A DNA stretch of 64,000 nucleotides from Rhizobium sp. Q54 (GCA_945861265.1 CAMAUC010000006.1:1-64000); one strand, 5' to 3'. Shown: positions 23,740 to 32,447, counted from the first letter of the stretch. Numbers and translations: made by a program. Notes: generated by a model not told the origin, from the letters alone.

Positions 23740-24845
23740 TGACACTCCGTACCAAGCCGCCGTTCCGTGCCGATCATGTCGGCAGTCTCCTGCGCACGGC
23801 GCCGCTGAAAGAAGCCCGCGCCCAGCGCGAACGGGGTGAGATAACGCCGGAGGCGCTTGAGGAAATCGAAGACCGCGAAATCATCGGTATCATCAAGAAG
23901 CAGGAAGACCTCGGTCTGAAGTCCATCACCGACGGCGAATTCCGCCGTGCCTTCTGGAACTACGACTTTCTTGGCGCGCTCGAGGGCGCCGAAGCCTATC
24001 TCGGCGAACGCAAGATCAAGTTCGAAGGCGTCAATCCGCGGCCGATGATGATGCGGGTGACCGGCAAGCTCGGCAGTTTCAGTGGGCATCCGATGCTGGA
24101 ACACTTCAAGTTCCTGAAAGAGCACACCCGCGCGACGCCGAAGATGACGATTCCCTCGCCGTCCAGCATGCATTTCCGCTACGGCCGTGACGCGGTGCCG
24201 GTGAGCATCTATCCGGATATGAGCGATTTCTACCGCGATCTCGGTGCGACTTACCGCCAGGCCGTGCGCGCCTTCGCCGATGTCGGTTGCCGCTATCTAC
24301 AACTCGACGAGGTCAACTTCACCTATCTCTGCGATCCGAAGCTGCGCGAGCAGGTCGCCGCGCGCGGCGACGATCCGGAAAAGTTGCCGCTGGTTTATGC
24401 CGATATGATCAACGCGGCGATTTCCGACATCCCGTCCGACATGGCCATCACCATGCATTTGTGCCGGGGCAATTTCCAATCGACTTTCGTGGCCTCCGGC
24501 GGCTACGAGCCGGTGGCGGAAATTCTGTTCAACAAAATCAATGTCCACGGCTACTTCATGGAATATGATTCCGAACGCGCCGGCGGCTTCGAGCCGCTGC
24601 GCTTCGTGCCCAAGGGCAAGTCCGTGGTGCTCGGCCTGGTGACGTCGAAGTCCGGCAAGCTGGAATCGAAGGATGAATTGAAGCGCCGCATCGACGAGGC
24701 CGCCAAGTTCATTCCGCTCGAGCAGCTTTGCCTGTCGCCGCAATGCGGCTTTGCCTCGACCGAGGAAGGCAACATTCTTGCCGAGGATGAGCAGTGGGCC
24801 AAGTTGCGCATGATCGTGGAAGTGGCCGAAGAAGTGTGGGGTTAA
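23739..24845 (+). CDS. MetE C-terminal-domain-like methyl/alkyltransferase, paralogue 3
   Basis: A 368-residue core-MetE homologue starting at the ATG that overlaps the previous stop; the longer open frame from 23622 lies inside paralogue 2. The zinc ligands are MHLCRGNF, FMEYDSERAGG and SPQCGFAS. Compared with paralogue 1 it has a distinct segment around residues 80-110 and 140-165, where MetE proteins line the substrate pocket, so it may act on a different donor or acceptor. It stops four bases before paralogue 4. Four such genes in a row argue for a multi-substrate transfer system or for oligomers of different subunits. Confidence 0.85.
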   Translation: MTLRTKPPFRADHVGSLLRTAPLKEARAQRERGEITPEALEEIEDREIIGIIKKQEDLGLKSITDGEFRRAFWNYDFLGALEGAEAYLGERKIKFEGVNPRPMMMRVTGKLGSFSGHPMLEHFKFLKEHTRATPKMTIPSPSSMHFRYGRDAVPVSIYPDMSDFYRDLGATYRQAVRAFADVGCRYLQLDEVNFTYLCDPKLREQVAARGDDPEKLPLVYADMINAAISDIPSDMAITMHLCRGNFQSTFVASGGYEPVAEILFNKINVHGYFMEYDSERAGGFEPLRFVPKGKSVVLGLVTSKSGKLESKDELKRRIDEAAKFIPLEQLCLSPQCGFASTEEGNILAEDEQWAKLRMIVEVAEEVWG

Positions 24846-24849
24846 ACTA

Positions 24850-25950
24850 ATGTCTCAAAACACCAAGCCGCCGTTCCGCGCCGATCACGTCGGCAGTCTG
24901 TTGCGGCCCGCCGCGCTGAAGGACGCGCGCGCAAAGTTCGCCAAGGGTGAAATTCCCGCCGCCGCGCTTAAGGAAGTCGAGGACCGCGAGATCGAGCGTG
25001 TCATCAAGAAGCAGGAAGAGGTCGGGCTGAAATCGGTCACCGACGGCGAATTCCGCCGCTCCTGGTGGCATCTCGATTTTCTCTGGGGCCTCGACGGCAT
25101 CGAGAAATACATCATGGAGCAAGGTGTGGCCTTCGCCGGCGTCACCACGCGCAATGAAGGTCACAAGATCACCGGCAAGATCGGCTTTTCCGGCCATCCG
25201 ATGATCGAGCATTTCAAGTTCGTCGCCGGCCACACCACGCGCACGCCTAAGATCACCATTCCCGCGCCGTCGGCGGCTTACGGCCGTCCGGCCAAGCCGC
25301 CGATCTCCGGCTATAGCGACAACGCGGCGATGTTCGCCGATCTCGGCCAGGCCTATAAAAAAGCCGTGCGTGCTTTCGCCGATGCCGGCTGCCGCTATCT
25401 CCAACTCGACGAAGTGTTCATCGCCATGCTGTGCGATCCGAAGTATCGGCAGCAGATGACGGCGCGCGGCGACGACCCGGAAAAGCTCGGGCCGCTCTAT
25501 GGCGATCTCATCAACACGGCGATGTCGGATATTCCCGCCGACATGCGCATCACCATGCATCTGTGCCGCGGCAATTATAAATCGACCTTCCAGGGTTCGG
25601 GCGGCTATGAGGCGGAACAGGAGATCCTGTTCAACCGCATCAAGGTGCACGGCTATTTCATGGAATACGACACCGAGCGCGCCGGCGGTTTCGAGCCGCT
25701 GAAGCTGGTGCCGAAAGACCGGCAGGTGGTGCTGGGCCTCGTTACCACCAAGACCGGCCAGCTCGAATCCAAAGACACGCTCAAACGCCGCATCGACGAG
25801 GCGACGAAATACATCTCGCTCGATCAGCTTTGCCTGTCGCCGCAATGCGGCTTCGCCTCGACCGAGGAGGGCAATACCCTCACCGAGGAGCAGCAATGGG
25901 CCAAGCTGCGGCTGATCGTCGAACTGGCGGACGAGGTTTGGGGGCGCTAG
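24850..25950 (+). CDS. MetE C-terminal-domain-like methyl/alkyltransferase, paralogue 4
   Basis: A 366-residue core-MetE homologue with intact zinc ligands in MHLCRGNY, FMEYDTERAGG and SPQCGFAS. It differs from the others in the segment AAYGRPAKPPISGYSD near residue 140, where the others have a histidine-bearing MHFR or FHFR sequence. That change near the presumed substrate pocket suggests another specificity. The gene ends nine bases before the MaoC gene, so it shares a transcript with the CoA-ester genes. Confidence 0.85.
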   Translation: MSQNTKPPFRADHVGSLLRPAALKDARAKFAKGEIPAAALKEVEDREIERVIKKQEEVGLKSVTDGEFRRSWWHLDFLWGLDGIEKYIMEQGVAFAGVTTRNEGHKITGKIGFSGHPMIEHFKFVAGHTTRTPKITIPAPSAAYGRPAKPPISGYSDNAAMFADLGQAYKKAVRAFADAGCRYLQLDEVFIAMLCDPKYRQQMTARGDDPEKLGPLYGDLINTAMSDIPADMRITMHLCRGNYKSTFQGSGGYEAEQEILFNRIKVHGYFMEYDTERAGGFEPLKLVPKDRQVVLGLVTTKTGQLESKDTLKRRIDEATKYISLDQLCLSPQCGFASTEEGNTLTEEQQWAKLRLIVELADEVWGR

Positions 25951-25959
25951 CCTAGACGG

Positions 25960-26826
25960 ATGCCCGTCAATCTCGAAAAACTGCTGACGCACGAAGTCGC
26001 TCCGGTCGAGCACAGCTATGGCTCGAAAGACGTCATTCTTTACGCGCTGGGCCTCGGCTTCGGTCAGAACCCGACTGACCAGAACGAACTCCAGTTCGTC
26101 TATGAGAAAAATCTGAAGGCGCTGCCAACCTGGCCGTTGATGCAGGGCTACGCGCCGTATTGGTTGCACGACGAAGGCTTCGGGCTGACCTTTTCGCACG
26201 CGGTGCATGGCGAACAGGCCATCGTGCTGCACGCGCCGGTCGCCGTTCAAGGGACCGTGGTCGGCCGGGAGCGCGTCGTCGATGTCGTCGACAAGGGCGA
26301 AGGCCGCGGCGCGCTGATTTACTCCGAGCGCACGATTACCGACAAGGTGAGCGGCCGGCTGCTGGCGACTTTGTCGCAGACCACCTTTTGCCGCGCCGAT
26401 GGCGGCTTTGGCGGACCGAGCGAGCGACAACGGCCGGCGCCGCCGCATACTCCGCCGGAGCGTGCACCGGACCTGATCTGCGATCTGCCGACGCGCCCGG
26501 AAATGGCGCTGATCTACCGCCTGTCCGGCGACATCAATCCGCTGCACGCCGACCCGGAATTCGCCAAAGCCGCCGGCTATCCGCGCCCGATCCTGCACGG
26601 GCTTGCGACAATGGGCGTCGCCGGCCATGCGCTGCTCAAGTCGGTCTGCGGTTATGACCCGGCCCGTTTGACGGCCATGTCCGTGCGGTTTTCGGCGCCG
26701 GTATTCCCGGGCGAGACCATCCGCACGGAAATCTGGCGCGATGCCGGTGTTGTAAGCTTCCGTGCCCGTGTTAAGGAACGCGACGTCGTGGCGCTCAATC
26801 ATGGCCGCGCCGAAATTGCCGGGTAA
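25960..26826 (+). CDS. MaoC-family (R)-specific enoyl-CoA hydratase, double hot-dog
   Basis: A 288-residue protein resembling the hydratase-2 domain of peroxisomal multifunctional enzyme type 2. The C-terminal hot-dog has the hydratase-2 motif YRLSGDINPLHADPEFA (Asp191 and His196 catalytic) followed by PILHGL. The N-terminal half is a catalytically silent hot-dog that makes room for bulky acyl chains. It hydrates 2-enoyl-CoA to (R)-3-hydroxyacyl-CoA. It sits between the MetE-like genes and an acyl-CoA dehydrogenase gene (five-base gap), so it should act on a product of that dehydrogenase. Substrate unknown. Confidence 0.9.
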   Translation: MPVNLEKLLTHEVAPVEHSYGSKDVILYALGLGFGQNPTDQNELQFVYEKNLKALPTWPLMQGYAPYWLHDEGFGLTFSHAVHGEQAIVLHAPVAVQGTVVGRERVVDVVDKGEGRGALIYSERTITDKVSGRLLATLSQTTFCRADGGFGGPSERQRPAPPHTPPERAPDLICDLPTRPEMALIYRLSGDINPLHADPEFAKAAGYPRPILHGLATMGVAGHALLKSVCGYDPARLTAMSVRFSAPVFPGETIRTEIWRDAGVVSFRARVKERDVVALNHGRAEIAG

Positions 26827-26831
26827 AGACG

Positions 26832-28001
26832 ATGAGCAAAAGCACCGACCGCGACGACTATGCCGACATCCGCGAATCCGTGCGCGCTTTATGCGCGCGG
26901 TTTCCCAGCGAATACTGGCGCGCGCTCGACCGCGAGCGCGCCTATCCGACCGCCTTTGTCGCGGCGCTGACCGAGGCCGGCTATCTCGCCGCCTTGATCC
27001 CCGAAGAATACGGCGGCAGCGGGCTCACTGTCGGCGCCGCCGCGGCGATCATGGAAGAGGTGCATGCGACCGGATGCAACGGCGCCGCCTGCCACGCCCA
27101 GATGTACACGATGGGCACAATTCTGCGGCACGGTTCGCCGGCGCAGAAGCAGGCTTACCTGCCGGGCATCGCCAGCGGTGAATTGCGGCTGCAGGCCTTC
27201 GGCGTCACCGAGCCGACTTCGGGCACCGATACATTATCGCTACGCACGACGGCGCGGCGCGACGGCGACGCTTACGTTATCAACGGCCAGAAGATCTGGA
27301 CGTCGCGGGCCGAACACTCCGACCTGATGCTGCTGCTGGCGCGCACCACGCCGAAGGAGCAGGCGGTCAAGCGCACCGACGGACTATCGGTGTTTCTGGT
27401 CGACATGCGCGAGGCGCTGGCGAGCAAGAGCCTCACCATCAAGCCGATCCGCACCATGATGAACCACGCCACCACCGAAGTGTTCTTCGACGACTTGCGC
27501 GTGCCGGCGGCGAACCTGGTCGGCGAGGAAGGCAAGGGCTTCCGCTACATTCTCGCCGGTATGAACACCGAACGCATTCTCATCGCCGCTGAATGCATCG
27601 GCGACGCCAAATGGTTCATCGAGAAGGCCACAGCTTACGCCAAGGGCCGCGAATTGTTCGGCCGCCCGATCGGGCAGAATCAGGGCGTACAGTTTCCGAT
27701 CGCGCGCGCCTATGCGCAGATGCGCGCCGCTGAATTGATGGTGCACGAGGCTTGCCGCAAATATGAAGCCGGCGGCGACATTGGCGCCGAGGCTAATATG
27801 GCGAAGCTTCTCGCCGCTGACGCCTCCTGGGCCGCCGCCGACATGTGCGTGCAGACGCATGGCGGCTTCGGCTTCGCCGAGGAATACGATGTCGAACGCA
27901 AATTCCGCGAGACGCGGCTCTACCAGGTGGCGCCGATCTCGACCAATCTGATCCTGTCTTATCTCGCCGAGCACGTGCTCGGCCTGCCGCGGTCGTATTG
28001 A
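26832..28001 (+). CDS. Acyl-CoA dehydrogenase
   Basis: A 389-residue FAD flavoprotein that oxidises an acyl-CoA to the 2-enoyl-CoA. FAD and substrate segments FGVTEPTSGTD, KIWTSRAEHSD and QTHGGFGFAEEYDVER are present. At the position of the usual catalytic glutamate of medium- and short-chain enzymes (IYEGT) this protein has LYQVA, but NTERILIA supplies Glu247 at the place used as base by isovaleryl- and long-chain acyl-CoA dehydrogenases, so it should be active. It is coupled to MaoC and CoA-transferase genes with one- to five-base gaps. A branched or unusual short acyl-CoA is a plausible substrate. Confidence 0.92.
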   Translation: MSKSTDRDDYADIRESVRALCARFPSEYWRALDRERAYPTAFVAALTEAGYLAALIPEEYGGSGLTVGAAAAIMEEVHATGCNGAACHAQMYTMGTILRHGSPAQKQAYLPGIASGELRLQAFGVTEPTSGTDTLSLRTTARRDGDAYVINGQKIWTSRAEHSDLMLLLARTTPKEQAVKRTDGLSVFLVDMREALASKSLTIKPIRTMMNHATTEVFFDDLRVPAANLVGEEGKGFRYILAGMNTERILIAAECIGDAKWFIEKATAYAKGRELFGRPIGQNQGVQFPIARAYAQMRAAELMVHEACRKYEAGGDIGAEANMAKLLAADASWAAADMCVQTHGGFGFAEEYDVERKFRETRLYQVAPISTNLILSYLAEHVLGLPRSY

Positions 28002-28002
28002 A

Positions 28003-29130
28003 ATGTCTTTGCCGCTCGAAGGCCTCCTTGTCGTCTCGGTCGAGCAGGCCGTCGCCGCGCCGCAATGCACTTGCCGGCTTGCCGACGCCGGCGCGCGAGT
28101 CATCAAGGTCGAGCGACCGGAAGGCGATTTCGCCCGGCATTACGATTACATCGTACATGGCGAGAGCGCGCATCTGGTCTGGCTTAATCGCGGCAAGGAG
28201 TCCGTTGTCCTCGATCTCACCAAAGGCGACGACAAGGCTCTGCTGGAGGCTATGCTCGCCAAGGCCGACGTGTTCGTGCAGAACCTCAAGCCCGGTGCGC
28301 TCGGCAAACTCGGCTTTTCGTTCGAGCGGTTGCGCAAGGACTATCCGAAGCTGATCTGCGCCTCGATCTCCGGCTACGGCGAGAGCGGACCGTTCGCGCA
28401 ACGCAAGGCCTACGATCTCTTGATCCAGGCCGAGTCGGGTCTGTCGTCCGTCACTGGCGGGCCGGAAGCGCCGGCGCGCGTCGGTGTCTCGGTCGTCGAT
28501 ATCGCCGCGGGTTTGAGTGCCTACGAGGCTATCCTCGAGGCGATCATTCGCTGTTCGCGCACCGGCGAAGGCGCGACCATTTCGATTTCCATGTTCGACG
28601 CCATGGCGGAATGGATGACCATCCCGCTGCTCAATCAGGAATGGGGCAACCCGTTCAAGCGCGTCGGCCTCGCGCACCCGACCATCGCGCCGTACGGCGT
28701 GTTCAAGACGCGCGACGGCGCCGACATCCTGATCTCGATCCAGAACGACCGCGAGTGGCGTGTGCTTGCCGACAAAGTACTCGGCAATGCCGCACTTGGC
28801 GCCGATGAGCGTTTCGCCACCAATCCGCAACGTCAGGCCAACCGCGCGCAGACTGACGGCGAAGTGGCAAAGGTTTTTGCCGAACAAGATGTCGAGCCGC
28901 TGATGCAGAAGCTCGCCAGCGCCGACATTGCCTTCGCCCGCGTCAACGATTCTGCTTTGCTGGCAACGCACCCGCACTTGAGGCGGATCACCGTCGATAC
29001 CCCAAGCGGGCCGGCGAGCACGCCGGCGCCGTCCGCGCAATTCGTCGGCGAACCGCGCTATTACGGCGCAGTTCCAGCGCTCGGCGCGCAGACAGCCGCG
29101 ATCAAGGCCGAGTTCGCGCCGAAGCGCTAG
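28003..29130 (+). CDS. Class III CoA-transferase (CaiB/BaiF family)
   Basis: A 375-residue family III CoA-transferase. The catalytic aspartate that forms the aspartyl-CoA intermediate is in KAYDLLIQAESG (Asp138), and the N-terminal Rossmann-like part shows ADAGARVIKVERPEGD. It moves CoA between a thioester and a free acid, probably activating the substrate of the neighbouring acyl-CoA dehydrogenase and MaoC hydratase. It starts one base after the dehydrogenase stop and is the last gene of the six-gene run. Its stop codon overlaps the stop of the convergent efflux gene within the tetranucleotide CTAG. Confidence 0.92.
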   Translation: MSLPLEGLLVVSVEQAVAAPQCTCRLADAGARVIKVERPEGDFARHYDYIVHGESAHLVWLNRGKESVVLDLTKGDDKALLEAMLAKADVFVQNLKPGALGKLGFSFERLRKDYPKLICASISGYGESGPFAQRKAYDLLIQAESGLSSVTGGPEAPARVGVSVVDIAAGLSAYEAILEAIIRCSRTGEGATISISMFDAMAEWMTIPLLNQEWGNPFKRVGLAHPTIAPYGVFKTRDGADILISIQNDREWRVLADKVLGNAALGADERFATNPQRQANRAQTDGEVAKVFAEQDVEPLMQKLASADIAFARVNDSALLATHPHLRRITVDTPSGPASTPAPSAQFVGEPRYYGAVPALGAQTAAIKAEFAPKR

Positions 29131-30686
29131 TCCATCGCGTGGATGACTTCTTCTTGCTTGCCCGAAGCGGCCGCCGCCGGCGACTTCGTCGTGCCGATCA
29201 GCATCACCAGCGGCACCATCAGCAATGTCAAAACCATCAGGAGCTTGAAGTCGTTGAGATAGGCAATCAGTGCCGCCTGCTGCGTGATGATGCCGTCGAG
29301 CATGGCCTTGCCGGCGTCGGTCGCCATATTTAGATTCGTCGCGACGTCCTGCATCTGCAGCGCATTGTTGAACGGCGTCACCGCCGCGCCGATGGTTTCG
29401 TGCATGATCGTCGTCTTGCTGGTAAGGTTGGCGATCATCATCGAAATGCCGATCGACGAGCCGATATTGCGCAGCAGTGTCGTCATCGACGTCGCGCCGT
29501 TGCGCAACGTACCGGGCAAGGTGGTGAAGGCGACCGAGGTCACGGGAACGAACAGCAGGCCGAGGCCGATGCCTTGCGCCACGCTGGTGACGACGATGGT
29601 CGTCTGCTGCACGTCGAGCGACCAGCCGGTCATTTCGTACAAAGTCGCGGCGGTGATCAAAAGCCCGCCGAGGATTAAATAGCGTGGCTCGATCATCCGC
29701 ATCAAACGCGGCGCCGCCATCATCGTCAGCAACGTGCCGACGCCGCGCGTGCCGAGCAGGAAGCCGGCGGTCTGGATCGGATAGCCGAGCAGGTTCTGCA
29801 TGAACGGCGTCACCAGTGCCATGGTGCCGAACAGCACCACGCCGATCACCAGCATGAACACGCAACCGCTGACGAAATTGCGGTCCTTGAACATTTCGAA
29901 GTTGACGAAAGGCTGTCGCGTCGTCAACGAATGGGCGAAGAAATAATAAAAGCCGGCGGCCGAGACGATGGCCTCGACCCATATCTCGCGGGCGCCGAAC
30001 CAGCCGACCTGTTCGCCGCGATCGAGCATCAATTGCAACGAGCCGATGCCGATGGCCAGCGCGATAAAGCCGAACCAGTCGAAGATCAGATGCTCCTGCT
30101 TCTTGGTCTCTTCCATGAACAGCATCATGCCGGCGACGGTGAGAACGCCGATCGGCAGGTTGATCAGGAAGACCCAGTGCCAGGAATAGTTGTCGGTGAG
30201 CCAGGCCCCCAACGTTGGCCCCATGATCGGGCCGAGCATCACGCCCATGCCCCAGATCGCCATCGCCTTGGCGCGCTCTTGCAGCGAATAGGAATCCAGC
30301 ATCACCGATTGCGACAGCGGCACCAGTGCCGCGCCGGCCATGCCTTGCAGCAGGCGAAACAGCACCATCTGCTCAATATTCTGCGCCAGCGCGCAGAGCA
30401 GCGACGCGGCGGTGAATCCGGCGACGCAGATGATGAACAGCTTCTTGCGGCCGAAACGGTCGGCCAGCCAGCCGATCGGCGCGGTCATGATCGCGGCGGC
30501 GACGATATAGGACGTCAGCACCCAGTTGATCTGGTCGAGCGAAGCCGATAGCGAGCCCTGCATATAAGGCAGCGCGACGTTGGCGATTGTTGTATCCAGC
30601 GCCTGCATGATGGTCGCGGTCATCGCGCAGACCGTGATCAGCATGCGGCGCGAGGTCGGCGCCATCGTTGCGCCGGCGGTGCTCAT
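29127..30686 (-). CDS. emrB: DHA2-family MFS multidrug efflux pump (EmrB type)
   Basis: A 519-residue inner-membrane transporter with about 14 predicted helices, the DHA2/EmrB form. The signature ALDTTIANVALPYMQG in helix 1, WLADRFGRKK in the first loop and the helix 5 motif GPTLGAWLTD are present. With an EmrA-type periplasmic adaptor it exports hydrophobic drugs or uncouplers using the proton gradient. Its start overlaps the adaptor stop by four bases. In this location aromatic acids or phenolics may be natural substrates. Last gene of the marR-emrA-emrB operon. Confidence 0.94.
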   Translation of the reverse strand: MSTAGATMAPTSRRMLITVCAMTATIMQALDTTIANVALPYMQGSLSASLDQINWVLTSYIVAAAIMTAPIGWLADRFGRKKLFIICVAGFTAASLLCALAQNIEQMVLFRLLQGMAGAALVPLSQSVMLDSYSLQERAKAMAIWGMGVMLGPIMGPTLGAWLTDNYSWHWVFLINLPIGVLTVAGMMLFMEETKKQEHLIFDWFGFIALAIGIGSLQLMLDRGEQVGWFGAREIWVEAIVSAAGFYYFFAHSLTTRQPFVNFEMFKDRNFVSGCVFMLVIGVVLFGTMALVTPFMQNLLGYPIQTAGFLLGTRGVGTLLTMMAAPRLMRMIEPRYLILGGLLITAATLYEMTGWSLDVQQTTIVVTSVAQGIGLGLLFVPVTSVAFTTLPGTLRNGATSMTTLLRNIGSSIGISMMIANLTSKTTIMHETIGAAVTPFNNALQMQDVATNLNMATDAGKAMLDGIITQQAALIAYLNDFKLLMVLTLLMVPLVMLIGTTKSPAAAASGKQEEVIHAMD

Positions 30687-31819
30687 TTCGCCAGTTCTTT
30701 CGACATGAACGGAATGCGGCTGTGGCCGGTGTCGATCTCGACATTGACGCTCATGCCGGTGCGCAGAAGATGCGTATCCTCATCCTTGTCGAAAGCGATG
30801 CGGACCGGCACGCGCTGCACCACCTTGACCCAGTTGCCGCTGGCGTTCTGCGCCGGCAGGATCGAGAACTGCGAACCGGTGCCGGGACTGACAGCCACAA
30901 CGGTGCCCTTGAAGGTGTGGTCGGGAAACGAATCGACGTCGAGCGTCGCCTTCTGGCCGATGCGCAGATAGGTGATGTCGGTTTCCTTCGGGTTGGCGTC
31001 GACCCAAGGGCTGCTGTCGTCGATGACGCTGAGAATTGGCCCGCCGGCGGCGACGAAGCGGCCGAGCTGGATATTGTCGACCTGTGTCGCGGTGCCGGTA
31101 ATCGGCGCGCGCAACACGGTGTGTTCGACATCGCGCTGAGCAATGTCGAGCGCCGCCTTGGCCTGCGCATATTCCGGGAATTTTTCCAGCGGAAGGTTCG
31201 AATCGCCGAGCAACTGGTTGAGCGCGTCGTCGCGCTGCTGGCTGGAATACTGCGCCTGCAACTGCGCCGTGACCAAAGTGCCGGTCGCGGTATCGACATC
31301 GGCCTGCGAGCCGGCCTGCGTCGACATCAGTTTGCTCTTGCGATCGACGTCGCGCTGCTTCAGGTCGACGTTCTTCTGGGCCAGCTCGGCGAGTGTGCCG
31401 AGCGACGTCAGGTTGCTCTTGATCTTGGCGTAGTTGCTGCGCGCGGTATTCAACTTGGCTTGCGCCGACGCCAGCGCCAATTGAAACGGTTCCGCATCGA
31501 GCGACAACAGCTCATCGCCGGCCTTGACGTGCTGGCCCTCGCGCACGGCGACACGGATGACCTTGCCGGAAATGTCCGGCGTGATCAGCACTTTCTGCGC
31601 GCCGACATAGGCATTGTCGGTCGAGATGTAGCGCCCGCCGGTCAGATAAATGCCGAGCCCTATCACCACCGCCAGCGATGGCAGCGCCACCAGCAGGATC
31701 ATGCGCAGTTGCGCGCGGCCGGACGCGGGCGCGCGCCGGGCCGCCGGCGCTTCGGTGACTGCCTCGGGCGACGCTTTCGATTCCGGCGCCGGAACGACTT
31801 TCAGGACTTTATCACTCAT
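30683..31819 (-). CDS. emrA: HlyD-family periplasmic adaptor (EmrA type)
   Basis: A 378-residue membrane-fusion protein: a cytoplasmic N-terminus rich in Ala and Pro, one membrane helix (RMILLVALPSLAVVIGLGIY, residues about 40-60), a biotinyl-lipoyl half-motif, a long coiled-coil hairpin around 120-230 and a C-terminal beta barrel. I chose the ATG at 31819, which overlaps the MarR stop (ATGA); the open frame to 32308 only antisenses nothing and covers the MarR gene in another frame. It links EmrB to an outer-membrane channel, which is not encoded here. Confidence 0.93.
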   Translation of the reverse strand: MSDKVLKVVPAPESKASPEAVTEAPAARRAPASGRAQLRMILLVALPSLAVVIGLGIYLTGGRYISTDNAYVGAQKVLITPDISGKVIRVAVREGQHVKAGDELLSLDAEPFQLALASAQAKLNTARSNYAKIKSNLTSLGTLAELAQKNVDLKQRDVDRKSKLMSTQAGSQADVDTATGTLVTAQLQAQYSSQQRDDALNQLLGDSNLPLEKFPEYAQAKAALDIAQRDVEHTVLRAPITGTATQVDNIQLGRFVAAGGPILSVIDDSSPWVDANPKETDITYLRIGQKATLDVDSFPDHTFKGTVVAVSPGTGSQFSILPAQNASGNWVKVVQRVPVRIAFDKDEDTHLLRTGMSVNVEIDTGHSRIPFMSKELAK

Positions 31820-32301
31820 GAGGCCAGCACATTGGTTTGCGATAGGGATTGGTTGGCGTTGCGGCCGATCGCGGCGCGCAGATTGTCCTTGATCAGGCCG
31901 AGATCGCTCAACATGCGTTCGACGGTCTTGGTATCGAGCCCGTCGAGCACGGTCGTCATCATGTCGGTGCCAAGGGCGGCGAGCTGTTCCAGCAGCGGCC
32001 GCGCCGCCGGCTTCAGATACAAGCGATTGGCGCGACGATCGTTCGGATCGGCGCGGCGTTCGATCAGGCCGTTTTCGGCCAGCCGGTCGAGCAAACGGGT
32101 CAGCGAGATCGGCTGCATATCGAGAATGTCGGCGAGTTCGGATTGCTTGAGGCCCTCGGTGCGGTCGATCCGTATCAGTACGGCCCACTGCGCCCGCGAG
32201 ATGCCGAATTGACGCGCGCGCTGATCGGCATAGGTCCGCAGCATCCTGGCTACGTCCATGATTTGAAAGGCTATTTCGCGCTTGGCGGGGAGTTTCGACA
32301 T
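31816..32301 (-). CDS. MarR-family regulator of the Emr efflux operon
   Basis: A 161-residue winged helix-turn-helix repressor. KQSELADILDMQPISLTRLLDRL is the recognition region and ADPNDRRANRLYL the wing; the N-terminal dimerisation helix includes MLRTYADQRARQFG. It is the first gene of marR-emrA-emrB with a four-base overlap, the usual EmrR arrangement. A 26-base palindrome lies 23 bases upstream of its start, so it most likely represses its own operon until a phenolic or drug ligand binds. Confidence 0.93.
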   Translation of the reverse strand: MSKLPAKREIAFQIMDVARMLRTYADQRARQFGISRAQWAVLIRIDRTEGLKQSELADILDMQPISLTRLLDRLAENGLIERRADPNDRRANRLYLKPAARPLLEQLAALGTDMMTTVLDGLDTKTVERMLSDLGLIKDNLRAAIGRNANQSLSQTNVLAS

Positions 32302-32323
32302 CGGGCAATCCGTTGAAAGTATC

Positions 32324-32349
32324 TATATTGTAAGGACCCTTATAATATA
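32324..32349. promoter_or_regulatory. 26-bp palindromic operator upstream of marR-emrAB
   Basis: Arms TATATTGTAAGG and CCTTATAATATA (12 bases, one mismatch) flank AC. Both arms contain TATAAT-like boxes on one strand or the other, so a bound repressor would cover promoters in both directions, including one for the divergent dehydrogenase gene at 32448. The TTRTAAGG half-site has typical MarR-operator length and symmetry. Confidence 0.75.
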
Positions 32350-32447
32350 ATCAAGAGCCTTTCTCCCGGTCGCACAAAGGTGACGGCGCGTGCCGCATCG
32401 GGCAATGTCGCCGCCGGAAAAAACCTCAACGGGACGGAAACGCGACA

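Noticed and set aside
24847-26802. A 651-residue minus-strand open frame
   Set aside because: It runs opposite MetE-like paralogue 4 and the MaoC gene, both of which have full motif support.
27793-29982. A 729-residue minus-strand open frame
   Set aside because: It spans the CoA-transferase gene and part of the EmrB gene in the wrong frame, and its composition is antisense-like.
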